A stretch of DNA of 64,000 bases. It comes from Roseibacterium elongatum DSM 19469. Lineage in GTDB: Bacteria; Pseudomonadota; Alphaproteobacteria; Rhodobacterales; Rhodobacteraceae. The position numbers and the translations under genes are program-made. Under the pieces are notes generated by a model. The model saw only the letters and a list, made by a program, of their open reading frames with translations, was not told the origin of the DNA and searched no databases. How positions within the stretch are numbered: the stretch's first letter is position 1; every line of letters starts with the position of its first letter. Shown piece after piece: positions 62,982-64,000 of this stretch. The stretch lies in NCBI RefSeq assembly GCF_000590925.1, contig NZ_CP004372.1, positions 1,593,001-1,657,000 of the forward strand. The letters are read 5' to 3'.

Positions 62982-63007
62982 CCCTTGCGACAAAAACGTC
63001 GCAAGGG
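62982..63007 (+). terminator. perfect 10-bp hairpin between ecm and hvrA
   Basis: CCCTTGCGAC (62982-62991) and GTCGCAAGGG (62998-63007) pair perfectly around AAAAAC. It lies 45 bases after ecm and 45 bases before the start chosen for hvrA. No T-run follows, so it may be an ecm 3' end or a leader structure of hvrA. Confidence 0.5.
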
Positions 63008-63051
63008 AAATGAAGTATGACTTTACGGCAATGGGAATTGGGACGAAACGA

Positions 63052-63366
63052 ATGGCCAAGAACCTCGAAAAGATGTCGCTTGAAGAGTTGAAGGCCCACC
63101 GCAAGGAGGTGGATGCCGCGATTGCCGATTTCGAAAAACGAAGGAAACAGGAAGCCCTGATTGCCGCGCAAAAGGCGGCGCAGGAGTTCGGGTTTTCCCT
63201 TGAGGATGTCATGGGCGCAAAAGGCGCAAAGACCAAGACCAAGGGCGTTCCGAAATACGCCAACCCCGACGATGGCAGCCAGACCTGGACCGGGCGTGGC
63301 CGTCAACCGCAATGGATCAAGGATGCCCTTGCCGCAGGCAAGTCGCTGGACGATCTGGCAATCTGA
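63052..63366 (+). CDS. hvrA: H-NS family nucleoid protein (HvrA-like)
   Basis: The 104-residue protein has an N-terminal coiled coil (LEKMSLEELKAHRKEVDAAI) and a C-terminal H-NS DNA-binding motif in YANPDDGSQTWTGRGRQPQW, which includes the AT-hook-like TWTGRGRxPxW. HvrA in Rhodobacter tunes photosynthesis and nitrogen genes. I prefer the ATG at 63052 (MAKNLEKMS), where family similarity begins. An ATG at 63010 after AAGGGAA is an alternative. It is followed by deoD, three bases away. Confidence 0.9.
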   Translation: MAKNLEKMSLEELKAHRKEVDAAIADFEKRRKQEALIAAQKAAQEFGFSLEDVMGAKGAKTKTKGVPKYANPDDGSQTWTGRGRQPQWIKDALAAGKSLDDLAI

Positions 63367-63369
63367 ACC

Positions 63370-64000
63370 ATGACCATTCACATTGGCGCCAAGCCGGGCG
63401 AGATCGCGGAAACCGTTCTCATGCCCGGCGACCCGCTGCGTGCGAAATGGGCGGCGGAAACCTTTCTGGAAAACCCGGTCTGCGTGAATGAAATCCGCGG
63501 CATGCTGGGCTTTACCGGCACCTGGCGCGGCAATCCCGTCACGATCCATGGATCGGGCATGGGAATGCCCAGCCTGTCGATCTATGCCAATGAATTGATC
63601 CGCGATTACGGGGCCAGGACGCTGATCCGCATCGGCTCGACCGGCGCTATGCAGGATTATGTCAAACTGCGCGACGTGGTTCTGGCAATGACCTCCTCGA
63701 CCCTGTCGACCCCATCGCGGGGTATCTTTCGCGAATTGAATTTCGCCCCTTGTGCCGATTACGGATTGCTCGAAGCGGCGAATGCAGCGGCACGGGCGAA
63801 GGGCATCACGACCCATGTTGGCGGAATCTATTCCTCGGATGTCTTCTATGATGAACGCCCCGATCTGAACGAGCAGATGACCCGCCACGGTATTTTGGCC
63901 GTCGAAATGGAGGCGGCCGAGCTGTATACCCTCGCCGCGCGCCACGGGTGCCGCGCGCTGGCGGTGCTGACGGTGTCGGATCATCTGCTGACGCACGAGG
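63370..64000 (+). CDS. deoD: purine-nucleoside phosphorylase, DeoD type (cut by window end)
   Basis: DeoD phosphorolyses purine (deoxy)nucleosides to base and (deoxy)ribose-1-phosphate. The frame is open to the window end, so only 210 residues of about 235 are present. Motifs are [20 protein letters not shown] (start), [46 protein letters not shown], and [18 protein letters not shown]. The active-site SDH is SDHLLTHE at the edge. It fits with deoC and the aldehyde dehydrogenase in deoxynucleoside salvage, though an operon with hvrA is unexpected. Confidence 0.93.
   Translation, partial: MTIHIGAKPGEIAETVLMPGDPLRAKWAAETFLENPVCVNEIRGMLGFTGTWRGNPVTIHGSGMGMPSLSIYANELIRDYGARTLIRIGSTGAMQDYVKLRDVVLAMTSSTLSTPSRGIFRELNFAPCADYGLLEAANAAARAKGITTHVGGIYSSDVFYDERPDLNEQMTRHGILAVEMEAAELYTLAARHGCRALAVLTVSDHLLTHE

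Noticed and set aside
1..64000. tRNA or rRNA genes, CRISPR arrays, prophage or defence genes
   Set aside because: I found no T-arm-like tRNA ends in gaps, no rRNA sequence, no spaced direct repeats and no phage or defence domains; gaps between genes are short.

Overview
This 64 kb window is GC-rich chromosomal DNA from an alphaproteobacterium of the Rhodobacterales (Rhodobacteraceae/roseobacter type). The evidence is a SAM/SAH riboswitch in front of metK (an element known mainly from this group), a MipZ-type division ATPase, an F0 cluster with paired b and b' subunits, an HvrA-like H-NS protein, and crotonyl-CoA carboxylase/reductase with ethylmalonyl-CoA mutase. I see no rRNA, tRNA, CRISPR array, prophage or recognisable defence island. 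Most genes are housekeeping or catabolic and sit in tightly packed operons with 4-base start/stop overlaps.

Layout: (1) 1-8.9 kb: a gene end, a decayed flavin amine oxidase, a YdeI-like gene, ybeY-corC-lnt, riboswitch-metK, then a phosphodiesterase-like gene, cardiolipin synthase and a site-2 protease on the minus strand. (2) 8.9-17.3 kb: asnB, trmB, aroA, a membrane gene, cmk, an unusual membrane gene and rpsA. (3) 17.3-19.2 kb: a complete 1,895-bp insertion sequence with 26-bp terminal repeats and a 9-bp target duplication, sitting inside the rpsA terminator. (4) 19.4-28.7 kb: mipZ, a TPR gene on plus, then the minus-strand translation cluster ffh-GNAT-chorismate mutase-rpsP-rimM-trmD-rplS-rpmE, an exported protein and azoR. 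(5) 28.9-34.6 kb: a LysR regulator, a DMT exporter, a DinB-like protein, an ArsR regulator with its operator, and the ATP synthase F0 operon atpI-B-E-b'-b. (6) 35-44.6 kb: a five-gene coupled minus-strand operon, and a peptide-type ABC importer plus aldehyde dehydrogenase divergent from creatinase. (7) 44.7-53.2 kb: a PHO-box-preceded phytase-like exported protein, a LysR/oxidoreductase divergent pair, a peptide-type binding protein, an M20 deacylase and small membrane genes. (8) 53.3-64 kb: tandem aldehyde dehydrogenase with deoC, then ccr, an acyltransferase, ecm, hvrA and a truncated deoD.

Functional links: deoC, the aldehyde dehydrogenase and deoD fit deoxynucleoside salvage feeding acetaldehyde into acetate or acetyl-CoA. 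ccr and ecm are two dedicated steps of the ethylmalonyl-CoA pathway for acetyl-CoA assimilation. Creatinase with the ABC importer, the aldehyde dehydrogenase and the nearby binding protein looks like a scavenging module for a small nitrogenous compound.

An important caveat is that eight conserved genes (corC, a membrane gene, a TPR gene, a P1 peptidase, two aldehyde dehydrogenases, an M20 peptidase and ecm) are each broken by exactly one inserted or deleted base. Restoring one base gives full-length proteins in every case. The even spread over unrelated genes suggests residual assembly indels rather than eight true pseudogenes. Only the amine oxidase at the left edge looks truly decayed.
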